NCBI RefSeq assembly: GCF_022524345.1
Contig: NZ_JAKWJU010000002.1
Location: forward strand, 5,260,001-5,324,000
Reading direction: 5' to 3'
Source: Streptomyces marispadix
GTDB lineage: Bacteria; Actinomycetota; Actinomycetes; Streptomycetales; Streptomycetaceae
DNA: 64,000 bases
Each line of letters begins with the position of its first letter. The stretch's first letter is position 1. A program made the translations under genes and the position numbers. Under the pieces are notes generated by a model. That model searched no databases, was not told the origin of the DNA, and saw only the letters and a program-made list of their open reading frames with translations. Shown piece by piece: positions 1 to 16,022 of the stretch.

Positions 1-1553
<1,553 letters not shown>

Positions 1554-1693
1554 GCTGCTACGCGTCCACTGTCCGGTATCTGAAACAACAACCCCGGCAA
1601 ACCGTGCTGGCTGGTTGGTTGATATGTGAAGAGTGCGCTGAACACACACGACACAAGGTTTCCCCTTGTTGCGTTGAGCAATGTGGGGGTTGT

Positions 1694-1812
1694 GTTTCGG
1701 TGGTCATAGCGTGAGGGAAACGCCCGGTGACATTCCGAACCCGGAAGCTAAGCCTTACTGCGCCGATGGTACTGCATGCGGGAGCGTGTGGGAGAGTAGG
1801 ACACCGCCGAAC
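1694..1812 (+). rRNA. 5S ribosomal RNA
   Basis: A 119-nt sequence beginning GTTTCGGTGGTCATAGCG and ending ACACCGCCGAAC fits actinobacterial 5S rRNA, with the internal block CCGAACCCGGAAGCTAAG. It follows the 23S gene by about 140 bases and is directly followed by a terminator, so it is the last gene of the rRNA operon. Confidence 0.96.
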
Positions 1813-1820
1813 TACTATTG

Positions 1821-1869
1821 AAGGGCTGTGGTTCTGGGACTGTTAAGTTCCGGAACCACAGCCCTTTTT
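1821..1869 (+). terminator. Rho-independent terminator of the rRNA operon
   Basis: A 12-bp perfect stem pairs GGGCTGTGGTTC (1823-1834) with GAACCACAGCCC (1853-1864). Flanking A and T bases extend it, and a T-run follows at 1865-1869. It lies 9 bases after the 5S gene. Confidence 0.9.
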
Positions 1870-1914
1870 CATGTCGTCACCGGCAGTTCATTTTCCGCCC
1901 TCACTATCGGCGCC

Positions 1915-2601
1915 ATGAGCGCGACTGAGATGACGGGTGCCGGTGTAGGAATCGGAGACGAGGTCGTGGTGCCTGCCTTCGGCGGGGCCGAAGTGGCAAG
2001 TGCCGTAAGGGCGGTGGGCGCCCGCCCGGTGTTCGCGGACATCGATCCGCTGAGTTACTGCTTGTCCCCCGCGGCTGTCGAAGCCGCCGTGACGGACCGG
2101 ACCGTGGCCATCGCGCCCGTGCATCTCTTCGGTCATCCCGCGGACATGGTGTGCCTGCGGGAGGTGGCACAGCGGCGTGGCCTGCGCGTGATCGATCCGG
2201 AGCCCGGGCCGTCGGTGGTCTCCGTGGACGCGGCGCGGCGACGGAAGTTCGCGGAGTATCTGGAGCGGCGGCTTCGAGGCGTGGTCATACCCAAGGTCGC
2301 TCTCGGAGTGCAGCACTCCTTCCACGAGTACGTGGTGCGGGTGCCGGGCAATGGGCGGCCCGATCGGGACGCGTTCAAGTGGGCGCTGCGTGCGCGCGGA
2401 GTGGCCTGCTACGTACCGGTGAAGACGCCGGCGCACCGCACGGCCGAGTTCCGCAGTGACGTATGGCTGCCGGAGTCGGAGCGTGCCGCCGATGAGACGC
2501 TCGCGCTGCCGCTGGAGACGTCCATGACGAAGCGCGAACTGCATCGGCTGGTCTCCGCATGCAATGGGCTCGGCGGACTGCTGCTGGACGCCGCCTGCTG
2601 A
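1915..2601 (+). CDS. DegT/DnrJ/EryC1/StrS aminotransferase-like protein, shortened and probably non-catalytic
   Basis: The 228-residue product resembles sugar aminotransferases of the DegT/DnrJ/EryC1/StrS fold. The block GDEVVVPAF, the following ARPVFADIDP and the C-terminal domain with RGVACYVPVKTPAHRT are recognisable. Family members usually have about 370 residues and form an aldimine between an internal lysine and PLP. Here the protein passes from the RVIDPEPGPS region straight into the late C-terminal domain, so the lysine-bearing FSFYPTKN-type segment is missing. The N-terminal substrate loop is short too. It may be a decayed gene or a structural relative that no longer transaminates. 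The start is the ATG at 1915; an upstream frame extension overlaps the rRNA terminator and is unlikely to be translated. It sits alone between the rRNA operon and tRNA-Thr. Confidence 0.72.
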   Translation: MSATEMTGAGVGIGDEVVVPAFGGAEVASAVRAVGARPVFADIDPLSYCLSPAAVEAAVTDRTVAIAPVHLFGHPADMVCLREVAQRRGLRVIDPEPGPSVVSVDAARRRKFAEYLERRLRGVVIPKVALGVQHSFHEYVVRVPGNGRPDRDAFKWALRARGVACYVPVKTPAHRTAEFRSDVWLPESERAADETLALPLETSMTKRELHRLVSACNGLGGLLLDAAC

Positions 2602-2681
2602 AGAGGGGGAGAGGCCGGGCCTGGCGAAGGCGCTGATCTCCGACGCTGTGGCCCAGCAAGGCAGTTGAGGACGCGGGCCGA

Positions 2682-2713
2682 TGGACTGAGCAGTACTCGG
2701 CATCGGGTAAGAT
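2682..2713 (+). promoter_or_regulatory. Possible promoter of tRNA-Thr
   Basis: A TAAGAT -10-like box (2708-2713) lies 17 bases before the tRNA. The -35 side is weak (TGGACT or CTGAGC near 2682-2691). The placement suits a tRNA promoter, but support is modest. Confidence 0.35.
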
Positions 2714-2730
2714 CGACGCCGCCGCAGCGC

Positions 2731-2803
2731 GCCCCAATAGCTCAGTCGGCAGAGCGTCTCCATGGTAAGGAGAAGGTCAACGGTTCGATTCCGTTTTGGG
2801 GCT
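2731..2803 (+). tRNA. tRNA-Thr (anticodon GGT)
   Basis: A complete cloverleaf can be folded. The acceptor stem pairs GCCCCAA (2731-2737) with TTGGGGC (2796-2802). The anticodon stem TCTCC/GGAGA encloses the loop ATGGTAA with anticodon GGT at 2764-2766, and the T-loop GGTTCGATTCC is present. No CCA is encoded, as is common for Streptomyces tRNAs. Confidence 0.97.
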
Positions 2804-2823
2804 CTCAGCAGGTGAGTTGAGTG

Positions 2824-2857
2824 AAGAGGCTTCCGTTCTGGGACGGGAGCCTCTTTT
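2824..2857. terminator. Hairpin terminator between tRNA-Thr and osaC
   Basis: AGAGGCTTCCGT pairs with ACGGGAGCCTCT (one G-U pair), followed by TTTT. It lies about 20 bases after the tRNA and faces the end of osaC, so it may act in both directions. Confidence 0.8.
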
Positions 2858-2899
2858 CGTCATTGCCGGACGACCGTCCAACTCCGCGAAAGAGGCGGG

Positions 2900-5758
2900 C
2901 TATTCAGGGACCCGCATCGCAAGGATGGCCATGTCGTCCGAAGGCGCCGCGTTGGCGAAGCGTTCCACGGCGCGCATGATGCGCGCCGCGACTGCGCCCG
3001 CCGTAAGCCCGGTGCAGCTTGTGAGCACGTCGGCGAGGCCGTCGTCGCCGAGCATGCGGGTGCCTTCGCGGCGTTCGGTGACGCCGTCCGTGACGCACAG
3101 CAGCACGTCGCCCGGGTCGAGGACGACGGTCTGCTCGTACAGTTCGAGGTCGTCCATCACGCCGAGGAGCGGTTGCGGATCGGCGGCCGGTTCCACGCTG
3201 CCGTCCTGCCGAAGGCGCAGCGGAAGCGGATGGCCGGCGCAGACGATCTTCAATTCGGCGCTGCCGTCGGGCTGCGGGCGCAACTCCCCGTACAGCAGCG
3301 TAAGAAAGCGGCTGCGCGCCCCCTCGTCCAGGATCGCGGTGTTGAGGCGGTCCAGCACCGCGGGACCGCCGAGGCCTTCGCGTGCGAGGAGTCGCAGCGC
3401 GTGCCGGGCGAGCCCGGTCACCGCCGCGGCCTCCGGGCCCGTACCGCAGACGTCGCCGATCGCGAAGCCCCAGGTGCCGTCGGAGATGTCGAAGAGGTCG
3501 TAGAAGTCGCCGCCGACCTCGTTGCCCTCGCCGGCCGCGCGGTAGATGACCTCGACCTCCACTCCGCCGCTGACCTCCGGCAGTTCGGGCGGGAGCAGGC
3601 TGCGTTGCAGGGACTGGCTGATGGCCGTGCGCTCCGAGTAGAGGCGCGCGTTGTCGAGGGCGAGTGCGGCACGGCGGGAGAGGTCCTCGGCGAGTTCGAG
3701 GATCTCCTGGCGGAAACGTTCCTCGGCGGGCTTGCCGAGGGTGAGCATGCCGATGACGCGGTTGCGGGCGACGAGAGGGAGGACGACGGTCTCGCCGCCG
3801 ACTGCCGCCGCTGTGGCGCGAGTCGAGCCCGGCGAGAGGTGATGTTCCTCCTCGCCGAGCACGACCGTACGCAGTGAGCTGCGCAGTGCCGCGGAGTGTG
3901 CGGCGTCGGACGGCGCGCTCCAGACGCGGGCGCCCGGCGTGGGTACCGGGTCCGGCGGATCGACCTTGTTGAGCAGGGCCTTGAGGTGGTCGATGCGGTC
4001 TTCGTCCTCGTGAAGTACGTACGACAGCTTGGGGTCGGAGCCCGGTTCGGCCACGGTGTAGACGGCGCACCAGGCGGCGAGGGTGGGGACCGTCATCTGT
4101 GCCATGAGCGCCAGCGTCTGGTCCCGGTCGAGGGTGCCGGCGAGCAGGTCGGAGGCTTCGACGAGGAAGGAGAGCGAGCCGCGGCGCAGCCTCTCCAGCT
4201 CGGTGAGGCGGGCCCGTTCGACGGCGAGCGCGATGCGGTCGGCGGCGAACTGGAGGCGCAGCGCCTCCTCGTTCGTATAGCGGCCAGGGGATTCGGTGGC
4301 CACACCGAGCGAACCCGTCAGCCGGCCCTCGACTTTCAGCGGGACGGTGACGACGGAGCGCATGCCGGTGCCCGCCAGCAGCGGTACGGCGCCCGGCACG
4401 ACCGTGAGGTCCTCGTGTACGGAGGGCATACGCGCGGACCCATAGCGTCCGGTGCCCGCCTCGACCGGTACGCGGGCGAAGCGCTGGCGTGCGGAGGGCA
4501 GGCCGGTGGACGCGCGCACTTCCAGCTCGGTCTCGTCGTCGGTGGCCAGCAGCAGATAGGCGGAGTCGCCGTCGAGCATGTCGCGTGCGCGCTCCACCGT
4601 TCGCTGGAGCAAGCCGTCGAGATCGTCGGGCGCGGGGGAGCCGATGAAGATCTCGAAGGGGTCGACGGGCCCCTCCCCGCCCTCCTGACGGCTTGCGGAG
4701 TCGGGCGCGGGGCTGCGCAACGGGGACTGGAGAACCGCCCGTTCGTGGTCCCGTACCAGGAGGCACACAGTGGACGGTTCGCCGTCGCTGTCGCGCACGC
4801 GCAGGTGGGAGGCGTAGACGGGGATCGTACGTCCGTCGGCGTCCCGCAGGCCGTACGAGCCTTCCCAGCGGGAGAGCTGGAGGGCCTCGGCGATGCCCGT
4901 GCTGGTGCCGGGGGTGTGGGGCCAGGCGGCGAAGTCGGTGAGGGGCTTGCCTGTGACCTGCTCGGCCGGGTAGCCGAAGAGCTGCTGTGCGTCCTCGTTC
5001 CAGGCGGCGATCGCGCCCTGGCGGTCGACCTGTACGACTGCCACGCGCACGCGGGCGTCGGCCACGGGAAGCGCGTCGTCGGGCAGCGCGGGGCCTGCTG
5101 CGCGGGTGCCGACGGGGCGTTCGGGCAGGTCGAGGCTGAACCAGACGCGCTTGTCGGCCGCCGTGTAGTCGACGCCCCAGTGCGAGGCGAGCGCCGCGCA
5201 CAGCAGCAGGCCACGTCCGCCCTCGCGGTCCGGGCTGCCGAGTACGTGTGCCGGGTCCTGGAGCGGGAGTTCGCGCTCGGGATAGCGGTCGACGACTTCG
5301 ATGCGTACGCCCTCGCCGTCGCGCAGGCATACGACTTCGGCGGCGGTGCCCGCATGCACCACGGCGTTGGTGACGAGTTCGCTGGTGAGGACGACGGCGT
5401 CGTCGACGATGTCGCCCAGGCCCCAGCCCTGGAGGGTGTCCCGTACGAAGGCACGGGCGGTCGCCACGGAACGTCCGACAGGCTCGAACGTGGCCGCTGC
5501 CCTCGCGGTGATCACTCGTCTCCCCTTGTATCGCTGATCGCTGCCCGCCCGTGTGCCGTCCGCACCCGGAGGGGAGTGCTGCGCCGCGATGACCGGTGCT
5601 GTCGTGCTGCGGGCGGCCGGGCCGGCGTCCGCGGTGCCGCCGCCCGTCGCCCGGGTACCGAAGCCGACCGCCGGGCCGCCCCCGCCGCCGCCTTCCGGGA
5701 GACCCGTGTCGCCGTCCGCGGGCGTGCCCCCGCGCTCGGCGCTCTGCTCTTGCGTCAC
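2900..5758 (-). CDS. osaC: OsaC-type multidomain regulator: HATPase, PAS, two GAF, SpoIIE/PP2C phosphatase
   Basis: A 952-residue cytoplasmic signalling protein. A disordered Gly/Pro-rich N-terminus (1-80) leads to an anti-sigma-like HATPase domain (about 85-195, N-box ELVTNAVVHAG). A PAS domain (about 235-345), a GAF domain (about 380-505), a second GAF-like region (about 535-710) and a SpoIIE-type PP2C phosphatase (about 725-951, with GDVCGTGPEA) follow. In S. coelicolor the divergent neighbour of osaAB is OsaC, reported to modulate sigma-B activity after osmotic stress; the same order here supports the name. The kinase and phosphatase parts presumably act on sigma-B, anti-anti-sigma or related partners, which is inferred. 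The GTG start at 5758 has GGAGGGG upstream at suitable spacing. The gene is divergent from osaA. Confidence 0.92.
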   Translation of the reverse strand: MTQEQSAERGGTPADGDTGLPEGGGGGGPAVGFGTRATGGGTADAGPAARSTTAPVIAAQHSPPGADGTRAGSDQRYKGRRVITARAAATFEPVGRSVATARAFVRDTLQGWGLGDIVDDAVVLTSELVTNAVVHAGTAAEVVCLRDGEGVRIEVVDRYPERELPLQDPAHVLGSPDREGGRGLLLCAALASHWGVDYTAADKRVWFSLDLPERPVGTRAAGPALPDDALPVADARVRVAVVQVDRQGAIAAWNEDAQQLFGYPAEQVTGKPLTDFAAWPHTPGTSTGIAEALQLSRWEGSYGLRDADGRTIPVYASHLRVRDSDGEPSTVCLLVRDHERAVLQSPLRSPAPDSASRQEGGEGPVDPFEIFIGSPAPDDLDGLLQRTVERARDMLDGDSAYLLLATDDETELEVRASTGLPSARQRFARVPVEAGTGRYGSARMPSVHEDLTVVPGAVPLLAGTGMRSVVTVPLKVEGRLTGSLGVATESPGRYTNEEALRLQFAADRIALAVERARLTELERLRRGSLSFLVEASDLLAGTLDRDQTLALMAQMTVPTLAAWCAVYTVAEPGSDPKLSYVLHEDEDRIDHLKALLNKVDPPDPVPTPGARVWSAPSDAAHSAALRSSLRTVVLGEEEHHLSPGSTRATAAAVGGETVVLPLVARNRVIGMLTLGKPAEERFRQEILELAEDLSRRAALALDNARLYSERTAISQSLQRSLLPPELPEVSGGVEVEVIYRAAGEGNEVGGDFYDLFDISDGTWGFAIGDVCGTGPEAAAVTGLARHALRLLAREGLGGPAVLDRLNTAILDEGARSRFLTLLYGELRPQPDGSAELKIVCAGHPLPLRLRQDGSVEPAADPQPLLGVMDDLELYEQTVVLDPGDVLLCVTDGVTERREGTRMLGDDGLADVLTSCTGLTAGAVAARIMRAVERFANAAPSDDMAILAMRVPE

Positions 5759-6012
5759 CCGCGGCGCCCCTCCGTTGCCTTACATGCTCTCGCGGCTGCC
5801 CCGCCCGCTTCGTGCACTTCCACACGATTCGCACTTTTCACTGCTCTGTCCGCAACACGGGACGGATGGACAGCCGGAAGCCAGGTTACTTACGTTCGCA
5901 GTGTGCGCGGGTGCCGGATCCAGTGTGTTTTCCGTCCGGGGTGTGTGGAGAGCCGTGTGCCATGCTGCCGAACTGTTATCGCCTGGTTCGGGCAGGGTGA
6001 AACACTGGGAAG

Positions 6013-6036
6013 GCTCGAAGCAAAAGCCCGGGTATG
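6013..6036 (+). promoter_or_regulatory. Sigma-B-type promoter candidate upstream of osaA
   Basis: GGCT (6013-6016), a 14-base spacer and GGGTAT (6031-6036) match the streptomycete sigma-B pattern GNNT-N14-16-GGGTA(T/C). The expected start of transcription near 6045 leaves about 25 bases to the GTG at 6071, which has GGGAGGGA as ribosome site. The rest of the 312-base divergent region 5759-6070 shows no gene and no matching motif on the minus strand. Confidence 0.55.
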
Positions 6037-6070
6037 ACGGCAGGACGGTCGACCCTTCGGGAGGGACACG

Positions 6071-11782
<5,712 letters not shown>

Positions 11783-12028
11783 TGTGGCACGGTGCTGGTA
11801 GCGGCCGACCGCTGACGCAGTGTGTCGAAGAAGTGTGGAAGTGTGGACGACCGGGAACCTTTCGGTCTCTTGAGGCGTTCCTGCTGTGTGCACAGTGACA
11901 TCACGGTGACAGGGTGTGGTGAACACCGGCGTGCGGCTACGATGACCCGCACAAGGACGGGCGGCGCTGTCGATGAGCGGCCCCCACGGGCGGCGTCCGA
12001 CAGACTGCCGGGGCGAGGAGGACGGGCC

Positions 12029-12733
12029 ATGGTGCAGAAGGCCAAGATCCTCCTGGTCGATGACCGGCCGGAGAATCTGCTGGCGCTGGAGGCCATTCTC
12101 TCCGCGCTCGATCAGACACTGGTGCGGGCATCGTCAGGGGAGGAAGCGCTCAAGGCGCTGCTGACGGACGACTTCGCGGTCATTCTGCTCGATGTGCAGA
12201 TGCCAGGCATGGACGGCTTCGAGACGGCTGCCCACATCAAGCGCAGAGAACGCACGCGTGACATCCCGATCATCTTCCTCACGGCCATCAACCACGGCCC
12301 GCACCACACCTTCCGTGGATATGCGGCCGGTGCCGTCGACTACATCTCCAAGCCGTTCGACCCGTGGGTGCTGCGCGCCAAGGTCTCCGTCTTCGTCGAG
12401 CTGTACATGAAGAACGTCCAGCTACGGGAGCAGGCGTCGCTGCTGCGGCGGCAGTTGGAGAACGGCAGCGGTGCGGGGCAGCCCGCGGGCGAGAGCACGG
12501 AGACGGAGGAAGGCGCGGAGCCTCCGGGCCTCCTGGCCGAGCTGTCGGCGAGACTCGCCGCCGTCGAGGAGCAGGCCGAGGCGCTGTCCAAACAGCTCGG
12601 CGACAATGCCGAGTCGGCCACCGTGGCCACCGCCGCGCATCTCGAACGTAAGATCACCGGGCTGCGCAGAGCACTCGACGCGCTGGAGCCCGGCGCGGGC
12701 GGAGCCTCCGCACAGGTGCCCTCGCAGAACTGA
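12029..12733 (+). CDS. osaB: OsaB-type response regulator (receiver plus coiled-coil output)
   Basis: A 234-residue protein with an N-terminal receiver (about 1-120): acidic pair LLVDDRPEN, phosphoacceptor in ILLDVQMPGMDG (Asp55), Thr in IIFLTA and Lys in ISKPFD. No DNA-binding domain follows. The C-terminus (about 125-234) is helical and Glu/Ala/Gln-rich with leucine-heavy stretches, suggesting coiled-coil protein contacts. OsaB is the partner of OsaA in S. coelicolor osmotic adaptation. The ATG at 12029 has GAGGAGG about 9 bases upstream. It lies 246 bases after osaA, so it may have its own promoter. Confidence 0.9.
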   Translation: MVQKAKILLVDDRPENLLALEAILSALDQTLVRASSGEEALKALLTDDFAVILLDVQMPGMDGFETAAHIKRRERTRDIPIIFLTAINHGPHHTFRGYAAGAVDYISKPFDPWVLRAKVSVFVELYMKNVQLREQASLLRRQLENGSGAGQPAGESTETEEGAEPPGLLAELSARLAAVEEQAEALSKQLGDNAESATVATAAHLERKITGLRRALDALEPGAGGASAQVPSQN

Positions 12734-12778
12734 CCTTTCTCGCTGTCTCCGCTGAACTGGCCCGCTACGTAGGGAAGT

Positions 12779-12807
12779 TGACGGAGCGGGGCTTGAGCCC
12801 CCGTCAG
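12779..12807 (+). terminator. Hairpin after osaB
   Basis: A stem is formed by TGACG/CGTCA and GGGGC/GCCCC around a TTGA loop with a short bulge. No T-run follows. It is 46 bases after osaB and is the only clear structure in the first half of the 309-base gap 12734-13042; the second half ends in the ftsK promoter. Confidence 0.55.
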
Positions 12808-13029
12808 CATTCTTCGTCACCGTGGTGGCTTGTGCTGTCGCAGGCGTGCGGTGGGCCGTGCTCGACGGGCCGCATGCGTGCACACCGATCGCCGCCCGAC
12901 GAGGACGCCCCCGGGAGCGGTCCGCTGTGCGTCTACCGCCCGCGTTCCTGCCCGGGACTCCGGCCGAGTGCCGCCGCACGTCCCTGCCCGCGCTGCACGG
13001 CTGTTCGTGCCCTGACGCCCCGACGACGG

Positions 13030-13043
13030 TAACCTCACCACCA
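13030..13043 (+). promoter_or_regulatory. -10 box of a predicted leaderless ftsK transcript
   Basis: TAACCT (13030-13035) is followed by 7 bases and then the ftsK ATG. There is no Shine-Dalgarno sequence in this interval. Transcription starting 7 bases after the -10 box would begin at the ATG itself. The -35 region is weak. Confidence 0.5.
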
Positions 13044-15832
13044 TGGCCTCTCGTACGTCCGGCTCCGGAAAGGCAGCCAGAAAAGCGCCCGCGAAGAAGG
13101 CTGCCGCGAAGAAGGCGCCGGCGAAGCAGGCCCCCAAGAAGGCGGCGGCGAAGAAGCCCGCGCCCAAGAAGCAGGCTGCCAAGGGCAAAGCCAAGTCGGC
13201 GCCCAAGCCCGCCCCTTCACCCACCGGCGGGGTCTACCGGCTGGTGCGCGCCTGCTGGCTCGGCGTGGCCCACACCGTTGGGGCGCTCTTCCGCGGCATA
13301 GGGCGCAGCACCAAGGGGCTCGACCCGGCGCACCGCAAGGACGGGCTGGCGCTGCTGCTGCTCGGCGTCGGCCTCGTGATCGCGGCGGGCACCTGGTCCA
13401 ACCTCAAGGGCACGGTCGGCGAACTCGTGAAGATGCTCGTCACCGGGGCCTTCGGACGGCTGGATCTGCTGGTGCCGGTGCTGCTCGGGGTGATCGCGGT
13501 ACGGCTCATCCGCCACCCGGAGAAGCCGGAGGCCAACGGCCGTATCGTCATCGGGCTTTCGGCACTCGTCATCGGCGGGCTCGGGCTGGTGCACATCGGC
13601 TGCGGCGCGCCTGGCCGGGGCGCGGGCGAGAGCGCGATCCAGGACTCGGGCGGCCTCATCGGCTGGGCGGCGTCACGGCCCCTGATCGAGACGGTCGGCG
13701 AGGGACTTGCCGTGCCGCTGCTGGTGCTGGTCGCCCTCTTCGGACTGCTGGTCGTCACCGCGACGCCCGTCAACGCGATTCCGCGACGGCTGCGTGCCCT
13801 CGCGGTGCGCCTGGGGCTAGCCGATCCCCCTGCCGCAGCACGGGAGTTCGTGGACGACGAGGACGACGAGCCGCGTCCCGTGCGCCCGGCGCGGGGGCGC
13901 GCGCACAGCATGCGCAAGGAGTACCTCGATCCCGCGCAGGCGGAGAAGGAGGCTCTGGACAGCCGCAGGTCGGCACGCAAGGGGCGTTCGCGCCGCGGCG
14001 GCGTGGCAGCGGGCGCCGGACGGGGCGACGAGTCGGTCGACCTCGCGGCGGGGGCGGCGGCGTCGCTCGACGGCGCGCTGCTGCACGGCGTGCAGCCGTC
14101 GCCGCTCGTCGCCGACCTCAGCAGCGGTGTCTCCTCGGGCAGGGGACGCAAGTCCGCGGCGGCCGACGGCATGGACGAAGACGGCCGTGCGGACGCGGGT
14201 GCCGGCGCCGGGGGAGGCGCCGATTCGGCCGCACGGCACGGCAGTTCGGGCGCCGACGGCCGCGACGAGACCGCCGTACCGGATCTGACGAAGTCTCCGG
14301 CGAAGCGCGAACCGGACTCGCTGCCGCCGCGTGCCGAGCAGCTACAGCTCTCCGGCGACATCACGTACGCGCTTCCCTCGCTGGACCTTCTGGAGCGTGG
14401 CGGCCCGGGGCGTACCCGCAGCGCCGCCAACGACCGTGTCGTGGAGTCGCTGACGAACGTCTTCAGCGAGTTCAAGGTGGACGCCGCCGTCACCGGCTTC
14501 ACCCGTGGGCCGACGGTCACGCGCTATGTGATCGAGCTGGGCCCCGCGGTGAAGGTCGAGAAGATCACGGCGCTGACGAAGAACATCGCCTATGCCGTGG
14601 CCAGTCCGGACGTACGGATCATCAGCCCCATCCCGGGCAAGTCCGCGGTCGGCATCGAAATCCCCAACAGCGACCGGGAGATGGTCAATCTCGGGGACGT
14701 GCTGCGGTCCGCCGAAGCGGCGGGCGAGGAGCACCCGATGCTGGTCGGCCTCGGCAAGGACGTCGAGGGGGGATATGTCTCGGCCAATCTCGCCCGCATG
14801 CCGCACATCCTGATCGCGGGCGCCACCGGCTCCGGCAAGTCCTCGTGCATCAACTGCCTCATCACCTCCGTGCTGGCCCGCGCGACCCCGGAGGACGTGC
14901 GGATGGTGCTCGTAGACCCCAAGCGGGTCGAACTCACCGCGTACGAAGGCATTCCGCACCTCATCACGCCCATCATCACCAACCCCAAGAAGGCCGCCGA
15001 GGCGCTCCAGTGGGTCGTACGCGAGATGGACCTGCGCTACGACGACCTGGCGGCGTACGGGTACCGCCACATCGACGACTTCAACGCCGCGGTACGCAGC
15101 GGCAAGGCCACGGCCCCCGAGGGCAGCGAGCGCGAGCTCGCCCCGTACCCGTATCTGCTCGTCATCGTGGACGAGTTGGCGGACCTGATGATGGTGGCGC
15201 CGCGAGACGTGGAGGACGCGATCGTACGGATCACACAGCTCGCTCGCGCGGCGGGTATTCACCTGGTGCTGGCCACGCAGCGTCCGTCCGTCGACGTCGT
15301 CACGGGCCTGATCAAGGCCAACGTGCCGTCCCGGCTGGGCTTTTCGACCTCGTCGCTCGCGGACAGCCGCGTCATCCTCGACCAGGCGGGCGCGGAGAAG
15401 CTGATCGGCAAGGGTGATGCGCTCTTCCTGCCGATGGGGGCGAACAAGCCGGTGCGCATGCAGGGCGCGTACGTCGGCGAGGAGGAGATCCAGGCGGTCG
15501 TCGGGCACTGCAAGGACCAGATGTCCCCGGTCTTCCGCGACGACGTCATCGTCGGGCAGAGCAAGAAGAAGGAGATCGACGAGGAGATCGGCGACGATCT
15601 GGATCTCCTCTGCCAGGCGGCCGAGCTGGTGGTCTCGACACAGTTCGGTTCGACGTCGATGCTTCAGCGGAAGCTGCGGGTCGGCTTCGCCAAGGCGGGC
15701 AGGCTGATGGACCTGATGGAGTCGCGCGGGGTGGTAGGGCCGAGCGAGGGATCGAAGGCCCGCGACGTGCTGATCAAACCGGACGAACTCGATGGTGTGC
15801 TGGCCGTGATCCGCGGGGAGTCTGTTTCGTAA
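13043..15832 (+). CDS. ftsK: DNA translocase FtsK/SpoIIIE
   Basis: A 929-residue ATP-driven double-stranded DNA pump that clears chromosomes from closing septa, especially during sporulation septation. An unusual Lys/Ala/Pro-rich N-terminus (1-60, histone-H1-like KKAPAK repeats) precedes four likely membrane segments (about 105-255). A disordered charged linker (about 270-435) follows. The motor domain has Walker A GATGSGKS (593-600) and Walker B with LLVIVDELADLMM. The C-terminal winged-helix gamma domain (about 855-925) contains STSMLQRKLRVGFAKAGRLMD, which reads KOPS-type polarity sequences in family members. The ATG at 13043 lacks a ribosome site (see the promoter entry). Confidence 0.95.
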   Translation: MASRTSGSGKAARKAPAKKAAAKKAPAKQAPKKAAAKKPAPKKQAAKGKAKSAPKPAPSPTGGVYRLVRACWLGVAHTVGALFRGIGRSTKGLDPAHRKDGLALLLLGVGLVIAAGTWSNLKGTVGELVKMLVTGAFGRLDLLVPVLLGVIAVRLIRHPEKPEANGRIVIGLSALVIGGLGLVHIGCGAPGRGAGESAIQDSGGLIGWAASRPLIETVGEGLAVPLLVLVALFGLLVVTATPVNAIPRRLRALAVRLGLADPPAAAREFVDDEDDEPRPVRPARGRAHSMRKEYLDPAQAEKEALDSRRSARKGRSRRGGVAAGAGRGDESVDLAAGAAASLDGALLHGVQPSPLVADLSSGVSSGRGRKSAAADGMDEDGRADAGAGAGGGADSAARHGSSGADGRDETAVPDLTKSPAKREPDSLPPRAEQLQLSGDITYALPSLDLLERGGPGRTRSAANDRVVESLTNVFSEFKVDAAVTGFTRGPTVTRYVIELGPAVKVEKITALTKNIAYAVASPDVRIISPIPGKSAVGIEIPNSDREMVNLGDVLRSAEAAGEEHPMLVGLGKDVEGGYVSANLARMPHILIAGATGSGKSSCINCLITSVLARATPEDVRMVLVDPKRVELTAYEGIPHLITPIITNPKKAAEALQWVVREMDLRYDDLAAYGYRHIDDFNAAVRSGKATAPEGSERELAPYPYLLVIVDELADLMMVAPRDVEDAIVRITQLARAAGIHLVLATQRPSVDVVTGLIKANVPSRLGFSTSSLADSRVILDQAGAEKLIGKGDALFLPMGANKPVRMQGAYVGEEEIQAVVGHCKDQMSPVFRDDVIVGQSKKKEIDEEIGDDLDLLCQAAELVVSTQFGSTSMLQRKLRVGFAKAGRLMDLMESRGVVGPSEGSKARDVLIKPDELDGVLAVIRGESVS

Positions 15833-15850
15833 GGACGAGTGAGGCAGCCG

Positions 15851-15879
15851 TCTCCCAGACGTATACGTCGAGTTGGAGA
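15851..15879. terminator. Palindromic hairpin after ftsK
   Basis: The 12-base perfect palindrome GACGTATACGTC (15858-15869) sits inside TCTCC...GGAGA arms. It is 18 bases after the ftsK stop and may be a terminator or an operator for the next gene. Confidence 0.45.
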
Positions 15880-16022
15880 TGCGAGCGGGCGGAAGTGTCC
15901 GGACTCAGGCGGTATGACAATCCGGATGGCGTACAAAGTTCGTCCGCCCGCTTGCCCCACTCTTTTGCTCCGCCCCTAGACTGAACGTCCAGCAGGTGGC
16001 TACACGCTCGAAAGGCGCCCCC

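Noticed and set aside
2731..2803. tRNA-Thr as an integration site of a mobile element
   Set aside because: No integrase gene and no repeated 3' tRNA fragment was found nearby.
3896..6037. A 713-codon plus-strand frame opposite osaC
   Set aside because: Composition is that of an antisense shadow (Gly/Arg/Val/Glu-rich) and the minus strand encodes the recognisable OsaC domains.
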